A model generated the notes under the pieces. That model had not been told where the DNA came from. It worked only from the letters and a program-made list of their open reading frames with translations, and did no database searches. Positions 7,022 through 14,544 of a stretch of 20,731 nt of DNA are shown one piece after another. This stretch comes from Flavobacteriales bacterium. GTDB lineage: Bacteria; Bacteroidota; Bacteroidia; Flavobacteriales; PHOS-HE28. The stretch is taken from the NCBI GenBank assembly GCA_008016945.1, contig SSGN01000180.1, forward strand, positions 1 through 20,731. The letters are read 5' to 3'. How positions within the stretch are numbered: position 1 is the first letter of the stretch; each line of letters opens with the position of its first letter. The position numbers and the translations under genes were made by a program.

Positions 7022-8185
7022 TCACACTCGCTCCAGCGCTTGCCTCAGATCTTCCACGAGCACAGCGGGATCCTCCAGGCCGATGTACAGGCGCACCAGG
7101 GTGAAGGGCAGGTCGGTGTAGTAGCCGTTCGGCCCCTTCAACGCGCACACGGGCCATTGCAAGCTCTCGTAGCCGCCCCAGCTCACCGCCATCAGGAAGC
7201 GCTGTAGCGCATCGCAGAACCGTTCCACGGCGGCTTCGTCCGGTGCATCCAGCTCAATGGACATCAAGCCCGCCGCCCGCCGCATCTGGGTCTTGGCCAA
7301 GGCGTGTTGCGGATGAGATGCCGACCCCGGCCAATACACCCGCCTGATGCGCGGATGCGCTTCCAGGAACGCCGCCACCTGCTCCGCGCTGTCCGCACTG
7401 CGGTTCACGCGCAGCTCCAGCGTACGCAGCCCGCGCATCATCAACCAGGCATCATGTGGCGATGGCACCGCTCCGAGCGTCATGAACTCCTTGCTCATCA
7501 CCTGCCTGATGTGCTTGCGGCTGCCCGCCACCACGCCCGCCACCACGTCGCTATGGCCGTTCAGGTACTTGGTGGCACTGTGCACCACCAGGTCCATCCC
7601 CAGGTCCGCCGGTCGTTGGAACAACGGACTGCTGTAGCTGTTGTCGCAGAGGGTGGTGATCCCGTGCGCCCGGGCGATCGCGGCGATGGCGCGGAGGTCC
7701 TGCAGGGCGAAGGTGAGCGAGTTGGGGCTTTCGGTGATGAAGAACGTCGTGTTCGGCCGCATGGCCCGCCGGTAGTTCTCCGCATCGGTGCCATCCACGA
7801 AGGTGTGCTCCACGTTGAACCGGTCCAGGAGTTCCACCAGCAGCTTCTTCGTCCAACTGTACGGCTTCTCCACGCACACGATGTGATCGCCCGCCTTCAC
7901 GAAGCTCATCACCGCCGCCGCCACCGCCGCGCTGCCACTGCTGAGCACCAGCGCGTCCTCGGTCCCTTCCAGCGCCGCCAGTTTCGCCCGTAACATCGCC
8001 ACCGTGGGGTTGAAGCCGCGCGAATACAGCGGCCTCTCCATCTCCTGCTGAACGGTGGCGCGCATCGCGGCCACCGTGGGGTAGGTGAAGTTGCCGCTCT
8101 GCACGATGGGCGGTACCACGGCATCGAAGCCCGCGGCTCGGTCCTCGCCGAGGTGGTTCAGGATGTAGGAAAGGTCGTGGATCAT
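7022..8185 (-). CDS. Cys/Met-metabolism PLP-dependent enzyme (cystathionine synthase/lyase family)
   Basis: This 387-residue fold-type I PLP enzyme belongs to the trans-sulfuration family (MetB, MetC, methionine gamma-lyase and relatives). Visible features are YSRGFNPT (54-61), which contacts PLP phosphate from the neighbouring subunit; LSSGSAAVAA (81-90); the cofactor-ring Asp in DNSYSSP (181-187); and the Schiff-base Lys206 in SATKYLNGHSD. The ATG at 8185 overlaps the stop of the upstream glycosyltransferase as ATGA, indicating coupled translation. Reaction type (gamma-synthase, beta-lyase or gamma-lyase) cannot be assigned from these motifs. Its link to a glycosyltransferase is unusual for a sulfur-metabolism enzyme and leaves the substrate open. 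It converges on the secreted repeat gene with three bases between stops. Confidence 0.9.
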   Translation of the reverse strand: MIHDLSYILNHLGEDRAAGFDAVVPPIVQSGNFTYPTVAAMRATVQQEMERPLYSRGFNPTVAMLRAKLAALEGTEDALVLSSGSAAVAAAVMSFVKAGDHIVCVEKPYSWTKKLLVELLDRFNVEHTFVDGTDAENYRRAMRPNTTFFITESPNSLTFALQDLRAIAAIARAHGITTLCDNSYSSPLFQRPADLGMDLVVHSATKYLNGHSDVVAGVVAGSRKHIRQVMSKEFMTLGAVPSPHDAWLMMRGLRTLELRVNRSADSAEQVAAFLEAHPRIRRVYWPGSASHPQHALAKTQMRRAAGLMSIELDAPDEAAVERFCDALQRFLMAVSWGGYESLQWPVCALKGPNGYYTDLPFTLVRLYIGLEDPAVLVEDLRQALERV

Positions 8186-9825
8186 GGGGTGCGCTTGAAG
8201 AAGACGAATCCGTTGCTGCGGCCGATCTCGTGCAGGGTGCCTATCCCCGCCACCTCCTGGGCCCGGGTGATCTTGCACACCACGTACACCGGCCGGTCGA
8301 TGTCGCCGTACAGGAGCCAGTGCTCATCATGTGCGCGTGGGTCCATCACGGGAGGCTTGCGCGTGTAGAAGAGCTGCGCATAGCTCTTGTGATCCTTGGT
8401 GATCACGTAGCAGTTCTCGCCCTGCCGTGCCTCGAAGAACACCACGGCCGCACGTTGCGAGTAGCCCTCGATACGGTTGATGAAGAAGTACAGTGTGGTG
8501 GTGATGAACAGGGCCGTGCCGCCGAACAGCACCGCAGCACTCCGCCGCATACGTCCGCGCGCATGCAGCACGTGCGCGGCGATCAGTACGCCGATCAGCA
8601 ACAGCCCGGCCACGGACTCCGTGCCCGTCCATGATACATCGGCATCGAGGTTGGCCTGCGCGAACGGGTCCTTCGCGAGGAGCGGCTTCAGCTTATCGAT
8701 CCGCATGCCGAGGAATGGAACGGCGATGAACACCACCGCGATGAAGGTGCCGAGGATGCCGACAACGAAGCGCGACCAGCCGAACGCCTCCCGATCCCGC
8801 CAGATGCGCTCCAACCGCAACGCGGCGAGGTAGGTGAGCGGGAAGTAGCACAGGCTGCTGTAGTGCACGATCTTCGTCCGCACCAGGCTGAAAAGGATCA
8901 GCACCACCCAGAAGAGGATCACCATCCAGCGGCGGTGTTCTTGTTGCAAGGGTTCTTCGCTGCGGGTGGGGCGGATCAGTTCCTGCAACGCGAAGGCCGA
9001 CGCCGGGAAGCAACCCACCAGCAACACCACGAAGTGATAGCCGAAGAAACCGCCATGACCCGCATCCTCCGTGGTCAACATGGCCACTTGCCGCCAGAAG
9101 AAGCCGGTGATGAACTCCGGTCCGTTGCGGATCAGGTCCACGACGGCCCAGACCCCTATGGTGATGAGGAGCACCGCGGCGGCGGTGCCGATGCTCCGTG
9201 CAGCTGCGAGCCGCATGAACCGTGATCGGACCCAGAACACGATCGCCACAAGGCCCGGTATCAGGATGCCGACCGGTCCCTTGGTCATCACGGCCAGGCC
9301 CAGATACAGGCCCGCGCGCATGGCGTGGCGTGTGGCGTGGCCGGTGGCCGGGGGGCGTTCTTCGCGCACCACCGCGATCATGGCGTCCAACCCGAGGAAG
9401 ATGAACAGGTTGAACCAAGGGTCGATGATGCCGCTCCGGAAATAGAGATGGGGGAGGATGGAGCCGAAGTAGGCCAACGACCATAGACTTCCGAACAGGG
9501 TGCCGCGAAGCCGCGAGCCGATGCGGAACAGTACCACCAACGTGAGCATGCCGCACACCGCGTTGGGTAGCCGCGCAGCGAATTCGCCCACCCCGAACAC
9601 GCTCATGCTCACGGCCTGCATCCAGATGAAGAGCGGGGGCTTCTCATGGAACGGGAGGTAGTCGATCCGGGGCTGGGCCCATTCTCCCGTTACCACCATC
9701 TCCCGGGCGATCTCCGCGAAGTTGATCTCGTCCCAATCGAAGAGATGCACCGACCCCAGGCCGGGGATGAAGGCCAACGCCGCCACCGCGATGATCAGAA
9801 GCTGGGACCCGACATGCGTGCGCAT
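8182..9825 (-). CDS. Membrane glycosyltransferase, ArnT/PMT type (GT39/GT83 fold)
   Basis: The 547-residue polytopic protein would transfer a sugar from a polyprenyl-phosphate carrier to lipid A, protein or glycan on the periplasmic side. After the first helix comes FDWDEINFAEIAREM (29-43), the first periplasmic loop motif carrying the catalytic acidic residues of this fold; PFHEKPPLFIW (58-68) is the conserved second motif. About ten further hydrophobic segments follow, then a soluble C-terminal tail (about 450-547). The chosen start MRTHVGSQLL leads straight into the first helix, and a -7-like box sits four bases upstream. The GT2 gene upstream could supply the polyprenyl-phosphate sugar; that partnership is inferred. 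The stop overlaps the PLP enzyme start. Confidence 0.85.
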   Translation of the reverse strand: MRTHVGSQLLIIAVAALAFIPGLGSVHLFDWDEINFAEIAREMVVTGEWAQPRIDYLPFHEKPPLFIWMQAVSMSVFGVGEFAARLPNAVCGMLTLVVLFRIGSRLRGTLFGSLWSLAYFGSILPHLYFRSGIIDPWFNLFIFLGLDAMIAVVREERPPATGHATRHAMRAGLYLGLAVMTKGPVGILIPGLVAIVFWVRSRFMRLAAARSIGTAAAVLLITIGVWAVVDLIRNGPEFITGFFWRQVAMLTTEDAGHGGFFGYHFVVLLVGCFPASAFALQELIRPTRSEEPLQQEHRRWMVILFWVVLILFSLVRTKIVHYSSLCYFPLTYLAALRLERIWRDREAFGWSRFVVGILGTFIAVVFIAVPFLGMRIDKLKPLLAKDPFAQANLDADVSWTGTESVAGLLLIGVLIAAHVLHARGRMRRSAAVLFGGTALFITTTLYFFINRIEGYSQRAAVVFFEARQGENCYVITKDHKSYAQLFYTRKPPVMDPRAHDEHWLLYGDIDRPVYVVCKITRAQEVAGIGTLHEIGRSNGFVFFKRTP

Positions 9826-9829
9826 GGGC

Positions 9830-9837
9830 CGAAGGTA
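9830..9837 (-). promoter_or_regulatory. -7-like box four bases upstream of the membrane glycosyltransferase start
   Basis: On the minus strand, TACCTTCG-GCCC-ATG places the box only four bases before the start codon. Transcription from it would begin at or near the ATG, giving a leaderless mRNA. The same octamer occurs at 5857-5864, and the same spacing is seen for the GT2 and recX genes. No -33 element is obvious. Confidence 0.4.
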
Positions 9838-9970
9838 GGGGGGGTCGGGAACGGATGGTCCGATCGCGGATCCGGCCGCTGGCACGCGGCGGTGATCGGG
9901 GGGGCTGGGCTCCTGGATGGCCATGGCCCAGGCACCTCCTACCGGTCCCGGGCGCGGTCTCCTTCGCCGA

Positions 9971-10726
9971 TCAGCCCTTGCTCCGGGTTCCGAGGATGGC
10001 CCACGGCACCAGCCCGGTGCGCGCCAGGAAGTACCGGAAACTCACCCCCAGCACACCCAAACCGTAGGTCACGCTGCGGCTGAAGTTGATGCTGCTGGCC
10101 TCCTCGAAGTACTTCGTGGGGCAGGTGATCTCCGCGATATCGTATCCCTTCCAGCACACCTGGGCGATGATCTGGTTGTCGAAAACGAAGTCGTCCGAGA
10201 GCTTCTCGTAATCCACGTTGCGGAGCACGTCGCCCGCGAACGCCCGGTATCCCGTGTGGTATTCGCTCAACTTCTGCCCCATCAACATGTTCTGGGTAAG
10301 GGTGAGCATGCGGTTGAAGAGGTACTTGTACATCGGCATGCCACCTTTCAACGCTCCCCCTCCCAGGATCCGCGAACCGAAGACCACCGGGTACACGTCG
10401 TTCCCGATCAGTGTGATCATGCTCGCCAGCAACTTCGGGGTGTACTGGTAGTCGGGGTGCAGCATCACCACGATGTCGCCGCCCAGCTCCAATGCCTTGT
10501 CGTAACAGCTTTTCTGGTTGCCGCCGTAGCCCCGGTTCTTCTGGTGGATCACGATGTGCTTGATGCCGATCCGGCGGGCCACCTCCACGGTATCGTCGGG
10601 GCTCTTGTCATCCACGAGCACCACCTCGTCGACCAGGTCGAAGGGGATCTCGTCGTAGGTCTGCTTCAGGGTTAGCGCAGCCCGGTATGCCGGCAACACC
10701 ACGACGACCTTCTTGCCATTGTACAT
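9971..10726 (-). CDS. Family 2 glycosyltransferase (polyprenyl-phosphate hexose synthase-like)
   Basis: This 251-residue GT-A enzyme lacks the C-terminal membrane helices of the longer polyprenyl-phosphate glucosyltransferases. It begins KKVVVVLPAYRAALTL (5-20), has the nucleotide-binding VVLVDDKSPDDT (35-46), the NRGYGGNQKS loop (64-73) and a PDYQYTP motif (91-97) in place of the usual DxD. These are hallmarks of the dolichol-phosphate mannose synthase-like group. It probably loads a hexose onto a polyprenyl phosphate at the cytoplasmic face. The next gene, an ArnT/PMT-type transferase 145 bases downstream, is a natural user of such a donor. The ATG at 10726 has a -7-like box four bases upstream. 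Sugar and acceptor are unknown. Confidence 0.88.
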   Translation of the reverse strand: MYNGKKVVVVLPAYRAALTLKQTYDEIPFDLVDEVVLVDDKSPDDTVEVARRIGIKHIVIHQKNRGYGGNQKSCYDKALELGGDIVVMLHPDYQYTPKLLASMITLIGNDVYPVVFGSRILGGGALKGGMPMYKYLFNRMLTLTQNMLMGQKLSEYHTGYRAFAGDVLRNVDYEKLSDDFVFDNQIIAQVCWKGYDIAEITCPTKYFEEASSINFSRSVTYGLGVLGVSFRYFLARTGLVPWAILGTRSKG

Positions 10727-10730
10727 GGTC

Positions 10731-10738
10731 CAAAGATG
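10731..10738 (-). promoter_or_regulatory. -7-like box four bases upstream of the GT2 start
   Basis: CATCTTTG-GACC-ATG on the minus strand has seven of the eight bases of TAnnTTTG, immediately before the start codon. The resulting mRNA would have almost no 5' leader. No -33 TTG was found. Confidence 0.4.
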
Positions 10739-10842
10739 GGAAGGCCGAAGGAAACCTGATCCAGCCAGGGGCGGTCCGTGGCCCGAGGTGGCTCGGCATG
10801 ACCTTCCGTAGACACCCATCATGACCGGCCACCTGGCGCCCT

Positions 10843-10858
10843 CCGTGGTTCACCACGG
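10843..10858. repeat. Short perfect hairpin in the GT2/HMA-lipoprotein intergenic region
   Basis: CCGTGGTTCACCACGG has a 6-base stem and a TTCA loop. It lies in the divergent region between the GT2 gene and the metal-binding-like lipoprotein gene. No T-run follows. Function unknown. Confidence 0.4.
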
Positions 10859-10881
10859 TTCATGGTGATGGTGCCGCCACG

Positions 10882-10893
10882 ATGACCGGTCAT
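10882..10893. promoter_or_regulatory. 12-base palindrome, possible operator
   Basis: ATGACCGGTCAT is a perfect palindrome 57 bases upstream of the -7 box of the HMA lipoprotein gene. A further copy of its half, ATGACCGG, lies at 10821-10828. Two related sites in a divergent promoter region suggest a dimeric regulator, but no regulator gene is adjacent. Confidence 0.35.
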
Positions 10894-10949
10894 GCGGGAT
10901 TGCTCGCTTCCGCTCTTCCGAGAACAAAGCACCGCGACGAATGGCGGAT

Positions 10950-10957
10950 TATCTTTG
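10950..10957 (+). promoter_or_regulatory. -7 box of the HMA lipoprotein gene
   Basis: TATCTTTG matches TAnnTTTG and lies 46 bases before the ATG at 11004. It is the same octamer found before the tRNA and HU genes. It sits inside a longer in-frame extension starting at 10941, arguing that the extension is not translated. Confidence 0.6.
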
Positions 10958-11003
10958 TAACCTCTTGGGCGTTCAAGCGTCTTATGCACATAGCCGCACG
11001 ACA

Positions 11004-11525
11004 ATGACCATGCGCCACTTCCTCCTCCCGCTCGCTGCCCTCTTGTTCGCTTGTTCCGGGAACGTGCCCGAGCCTGCAGCTTCTTCAGCGAGCACCACGA
11101 TCCAACGTACGGTGGAGGAGGTGGTCGGCGCCACCGCTGGCACCTTCGCCGATCTGAGCATCGAAGGGATGAGCTGCGAGATGATGTGCGGCGGCTCGAT
11201 CAAGAAGGCGTTGGCCAAGCTCCCCGGCGTGAATTCTACGGAGATCGAATTCGTAGAGGGGGATGAACGCGATCATGCGGTGGTGAACTACGATGCCACC
11301 AAGGTCTCCGACAAGGAGATGATCGATGCCATCCAAGGGTTGTACGACGGCCAGTACAAGGTGGTGGCGGTGAAGATCACCAAGCAGGTGCCGGCAGCGG
11401 GTGCCACCACCAGCACTTCCGACAAGGGCCAAGCCACAGAAGTGCGGTCGGTCCGTGTGATCGATCCGGCGGCCGTGGTGGTGCCGGGCATCCTGGGCCT
11501 GCTCTCGCAGGTGCTCCGTCTCTGA
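11004..11525 (+). CDS. Lipoprotein with heavy-metal-associated (HMA-like) domain, CX3C variant
   Basis: The 173-residue protein starts MTMRHFLLPLAALLFACSG with a lipobox LFAC, lipidated Cys17. Residues about 49-125 resemble an HMA (CopZ/Atx1-like ferredoxin) domain: LSIEGMSCEMMCGGSIKKAL gives the first loop and helix, then LPGVNSTEIEFVEGD, then AVVNYDATKVSDKEMIDAI with the second helix. The canonical site is GM-x-C-x-x-C; here the cysteines are C58 and C62, one residue further apart, with Met60 and Met61 between. Metal binding, probably Cu(I) or another soft metal, is inferred. The C-terminus ends in a hydrophobic helix (about 156-173). It lies upstream of heme A synthase, so a role in copper handling for cytochrome oxidase is possible but unproven. 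Confidence 0.82.
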   Translation: MTMRHFLLPLAALLFACSGNVPEPAASSASTTIQRTVEEVVGATAGTFADLSIEGMSCEMMCGGSIKKALAKLPGVNSTEIEFVEGDERDHAVVNYDATKVSDKEMIDAIQGLYDGQYKVVAVKITKQVPAAGATTSTSDKGQATEVRSVRVIDPAAVVVPGILGLLSQVLRL

Positions 11526-11628
11526 TCTTTTTCCGGACCTCACCGGCCGATCCCGAGCAGTGGGGCGTGCGTCCAACGGTACCGTCGCCTGGCATCATGC
11601 CCTCTCGCTGAGGTGTCTTCTTCTGCGG

Positions 11629-11636
11629 TAGCTTCG
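11629..11636 (+). promoter_or_regulatory. -7-like box eight bases upstream of ctaA
   Basis: TAGCTTCG, another TAnCTTCG variant, ends eight bases before the ctaA ATG at 11645, so the transcript would have little or no leader. No -33 TTG is seen at the expected distance. Confidence 0.4.
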
Positions 11637-11644
11637 CCGCGCCG

Positions 11645-12685
11645 ATGGAGCATTTCGAACGCCGCAAGCTTAGACCAGTGGTCGCGTGGCTGATCACCGG
11701 TTGCGTGATGATCGCGTTCATGGTCGTCATCGGCGGCATCACCCGGCTTACCGGAAGTGGGCTCAGCATCACCGAGTGGAAGCCCATCATGGGCGCGCTG
11801 CCTCCCCTGAACGAGGGCGAATGGAACGAGGCTTTCCGGAAGTACCAGGCCATCCCGGAGTACACGCTCAAGAACCAACACATGGATCTGGCGGGGTTCA
11901 AACGGATCTTCTTCTGGGAGTTCCTACACCGCAACTGGGGCAGGCTCATGGGGTTGGTCTTCGCCATCCCGTTCTTCCTGTTCTGGCGCAAGGGCTTGCT
12001 CAAAGGCTGGCTGTTGCGGCGTTGCTGGGCCATCCTCATCGGAGGTGGGCTGGTCGGTGCGTTGGGTTGGTTCATGGTGGCCAGCGGGCTGGAGAAGAAC
12101 CCCGATGTGAGCCATTTCCGGTTGGCCATCCATCTGTGTGCGGCCTTCACCGTGTTCGCCATGGTCCTGTGGACCGTGTTCGACATCCGTAGTGGCCATG
12201 CGCGGGTAAGGTCCAACGGCTCGCCGGAAGGCAAGCTGGCCCGTATGCTTCTGGTCCTGCTCCTGGTGCAGATCGTATGGGGGGCGTTCACCGCGGGCCT
12301 CGATGCCGGGCGGATCTATAACACCTGGCCGCTGATGAACGGCGAGTTCATGCCGGAGAACGTGCACGCCTTCGGCGATCTGGTCACCGACCTTTCCGAA
12401 CACCGCGATGGGGTGCAGTTCATCCACCGGAACCTGGCCTGGCTCGTGGCCCTCGGCTTGGTGTCCTTCGCCCTCAGGTTCCGGCGCGAGGCCTCCATGG
12501 AAGGTGTCTGGTTCCCCCTTCTACTGGTGGTCGTGCTCCAATTCGCCTTGGGGGTGATCACCGTGCTTTCGCAAGTGGACCTCTATGCCGGGGTGCTGCA
12601 CCAGCAAGGGGCCTTGGTCCTGCTCGCCGTGCTGTTGAAGGCACTGCACCGTACCGGCACCCGGGTCACTGCCAGCGCAGCGTAG
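11645..12685 (+). CDS. ctaA: Heme A synthase (COX15/CtaA family)
   Basis: Heme A synthase oxidises the C8 methyl of heme O to a formyl group, making the heme A used by aa3-type cytochrome oxidases. The 346-residue protein has about eight transmembrane helices in two four-helix halves. Conserved signatures include GGITRLTGSGLSITEWKPI (30-48), the heme-ligand region EFLHRNWGR with His95, HFRLAIHL with His163, WGAFTAGLDAG (212-222), QFIHRNLAW with His261 and LHQQGA with His319. No cysteine pair is seen in the first extracytoplasmic loop, so it belongs to the mitochondrial/alphaproteobacterial-like form, unlike the Bacillus form. Its 3' end overlaps gldD, encoded on the other strand, by 20 bases. 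Confidence 0.95.
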   Translation: MEHFERRKLRPVVAWLITGCVMIAFMVVIGGITRLTGSGLSITEWKPIMGALPPLNEGEWNEAFRKYQAIPEYTLKNQHMDLAGFKRIFFWEFLHRNWGRLMGLVFAIPFFLFWRKGLLKGWLLRRCWAILIGGGLVGALGWFMVASGLEKNPDVSHFRLAIHLCAAFTVFAMVLWTVFDIRSGHARVRSNGSPEGKLARMLLVLLLVQIVWGAFTAGLDAGRIYNTWPLMNGEFMPENVHAFGDLVTDLSEHRDGVQFIHRNLAWLVALGLVSFALRFRREASMEGVWFPLLLVVVLQFALGVITVLSQVDLYAGVLHQQGALVLLAVLLKALHRTGTRVTASAA

Positions 12686-13232
12686 TGAGCATGTGCCGAA
12701 GGTCGGCCCGCAGCCGTTGGGTCACTGGCGCCAAGGAGTCGGCGTTGGGCCGGTTGTCGAAGTACAGCGTACCGTATAGGAAGTTCTTCGTGCTGTCCGT
12801 CACGTAGAACACGAACGGGCTGGCCACATCACCCTCGATGTCGAACATGGTGCCGAACACGCGTGCGCTATCGTTCAGGATCCGCTCGCTGTTGATCTTG
12901 GCCGCCTTCGCCTGGTGGGTGCGTTTGAAGGTGTGGGCATCCTCGATCATGGCTTGCAGGTCGTTGTTCACCGGCGACCAAGTGAGGTGCACCGTGGCGC
13001 GCTGGCCCCGGAAACGCATATCGAACCAGCGTGCCTGGTCCTTCGAGCTGCGGATGCCCATCTTGGCATACACCGGGATCTCGGCGCTCAGGGTCGTACT
13101 GTCCGTCCATGGCCGGTAGGCTTGCTCGGGCAGGTCGATCCGGAAGTAGCCGCGTGGTTTGGGCACGGGATCGGCCGAACAACCCATCACGAGCAGGAGC
13201 GGCAGGAGCAGGAGGTCAGAGCGTCGTTTCAT
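12666..13232 (-). CDS. gldD: Gliding motility lipoprotein GldD
   Basis: GldD is a lipoprotein needed for gliding and type IX secretion in Flavobacterium johnsoniae. This 188-residue protein has a signal peptide ending in VMGC, lipidated Cys18. PKPRGYFRIDLPEQAYRPW (25-43) follows, matching the Pro-rich, tyrosine-containing start of GldD, and the rest has the alternating strands and helices of the family. It lies directly after gldE, whose last 17 bases overlap its start, the same gldE-gldD order as in Flavobacterium. The 3' end overlaps ctaA. Gliding itself cannot be inferred from gldD alone, since T9SS-bearing non-gliders also keep it. Confidence 0.9.
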   Translation of the reverse strand: MKRRSDLLLLPLLLVMGCSADPVPKPRGYFRIDLPEQAYRPWTDSTTLSAEIPVYAKMGIRSSKDQARWFDMRFRGQRATVHLTWSPVNNDLQAMIEDAHTFKRTHQAKAAKINSERILNDSARVFGTMFDIEGDVASPFVFYVTDSTKNFLYGTLYFDNRPNADSLAPVTQRLRADLRHMLTTLRWQ

Positions 13233-14544
13233 GTTGTTGGATCACTTTGACACGACGTATGCGTTTGTTGTCCGAGGCTTCCACCACGAAGGTGTAGTTC
13301 TGGAGGTCCACGCGCTCGCCCTTCTTCGGAATGCGGCCCGTGAGTTCCAGCACGAAGCCCCCGAGCGTACCACTGTCGCCCTTGTGCTCTTCGAACAGTT
13401 TGCCGTCGATCCCCATCACGCGGTAGAGGTCGGTGAGGGCGGTCTTGCCTTCGAACACCCAGGTGTGGTCGTCCAGCTTGCTGTAGAACAGGTTCTCGTC
13501 GTCGTACTCGTCGGTGATGTCGCCCACGATCTCTTCGATCACATCCTCCATGGTGATGATGCCACTCACCCCGCCGTATTCGTCCACCACCACCGCCAGG
13601 TGCACTTTCTCGCTCTGGAATTCCTTCAACAGGTCGTCCAGCCGCTTGCTCTCGGGCACGAAGTAGGGTACACGCAATAGGCTGTGCCAGTCGAGACCGT
13701 CCTGCTGCAGGTGCGGCAGCACGTCCTTGATGTACAGCACGCCGATCACCCGGTCCGGCGTGCCTTCGTAAACCGGCACCCGGGAGAATCCCGAGTCCAC
13801 GATGGCTTGGAGAAGTGCCGCGAAGGAAATGTCCTTGTCGAAGGCCACCATCTCGGTCCGTGGTCGCATCACCTGGCGCACTTCGAGGTTCCCGAACTTG
13901 ACGATGCCGCTCAGGATCCGCTGCTCTTCGGCGGTGGTGCTCGCATCGCGGGTAAGGTCCAGGGCATGGCCCAACGAATCCACGGAGATGTGTTGTGCAC
14001 TACGTTTCTGGAATCGCTTCTCGATGGATCGGGAACTGCGGACGAGCGTTTCGCTCAAGGGCCAGAAGAACCCACGCAGGGTGACCAGTGGGCCGCTCAT
14101 CCAACGGGCCACGCGCACCGGGTCGAAGGTGGCGTACACCTTGGGCAGTACCTCGCCGATCAGGACGATCACGAAGGAGATCACCAACACCTGCACGGCC
14201 ACCACCATGTAGTCCGGAAGTCCGCTCAGGTCCAGCACATCCCTGGCGACCATGGCGCAGAGCACCACCACCCCCATGTTCACCAGGTTGCTGGCGATCA
14301 GGATGGTGGCCAGAAGCCGCTGTGGCTTGGCGAGCAGGTCCATCACCCGGCGGCCATTGGCACCACCACGGAGCTGTACATCGCGGAGTTGGGTGGGGGT
14401 AAGGGAGAAGAGGGCCACTTCACTGGCCGACAGGGCAGCGGATAGCACTAGCAACACCCCGATGATGCCGAGCAGGATCATCGTATCTGGTGCCAGCATC
14501 AGGGCTGGAAGCGCGCTTGCGACGAATTGCGGGGGAGGCTCCAC
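13216..14544 (-). CDS. gldE: Gliding motility-associated protein GldE (CNNM/CBS/CorC family)
   Basis: The 442-residue membrane protein has an N-terminal CNNM (DUF21) domain with hydrophobic helices at about 20-50, 75-105 and 110-140, including SASEVALFSLTP. A CBS pair (about 215-340; VMRPRTEMVAF, GFSRVPVYEG, VVDEYGGVSGIITMEDVIEEIVGDI) and a C-terminal CorC/HlyC transporter-associated domain (about 360-440) follow. The family is related to Mg/Co transport modulators; in Flavobacterium GldE acts with GldB and GldD. The GTG at 14544 follows the ssb stop with no gap (TGAGTG). ATGs at 14499 and 14481 are alternative starts, and MILLGIIGVLLVLSA at the latter would begin right at the first helix. 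The start is therefore uncertain; the family is not. Confidence 0.92.
   Translation of the reverse strand: MEPPPQFVASALPALMLAPDTMILLGIIGVLLVLSAALSASEVALFSLTPTQLRDVQLRGGANGRRVMDLLAKPQRLLATILIASNLVNMGVVVLCAMVARDVLDLSGLPDYMVVAVQVLVISFVIVLIGEVLPKVYATFDPVRVARWMSGPLVTLRGFFWPLSETLVRSSRSIEKRFQKRSAQHISVDSLGHALDLTRDASTTAEEQRILSGIVKFGNLEVRQVMRPRTEMVAFDKDISFAALLQAIVDSGFSRVPVYEGTPDRVIGVLYIKDVLPHLQQDGLDWHSLLRVPYFVPESKRLDDLLKEFQSEKVHLAVVVDEYGGVSGIITMEDVIEEIVGDITDEYDDENLFYSKLDDHTWVFEGKTALTDLYRVMGIDGKLFEEHKGDSGTLGGFVLELTGRIPKKGERVDLQNYTFVVEASDNKRIRRVKVIQQHETTL

Noticed and set aside
10941..11003. Longer start for the HMA lipoprotein at 10941
   Set aside because: The TATCTTTG promoter box lies within the extension and the extension hides the signal peptide and lipobox.
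11377..12291. 304-codon minus-strand frame opposite ctaA
   Set aside because: Antisense to conserved heme A synthase; Met/Pro/Arg-rich translation without domains.
13684..14445. 253-codon plus-strand frame opposite gldE
   Set aside because: His/Gly/Glu-rich shadow; the minus strand carries CNNM, CBS and CorC domains.
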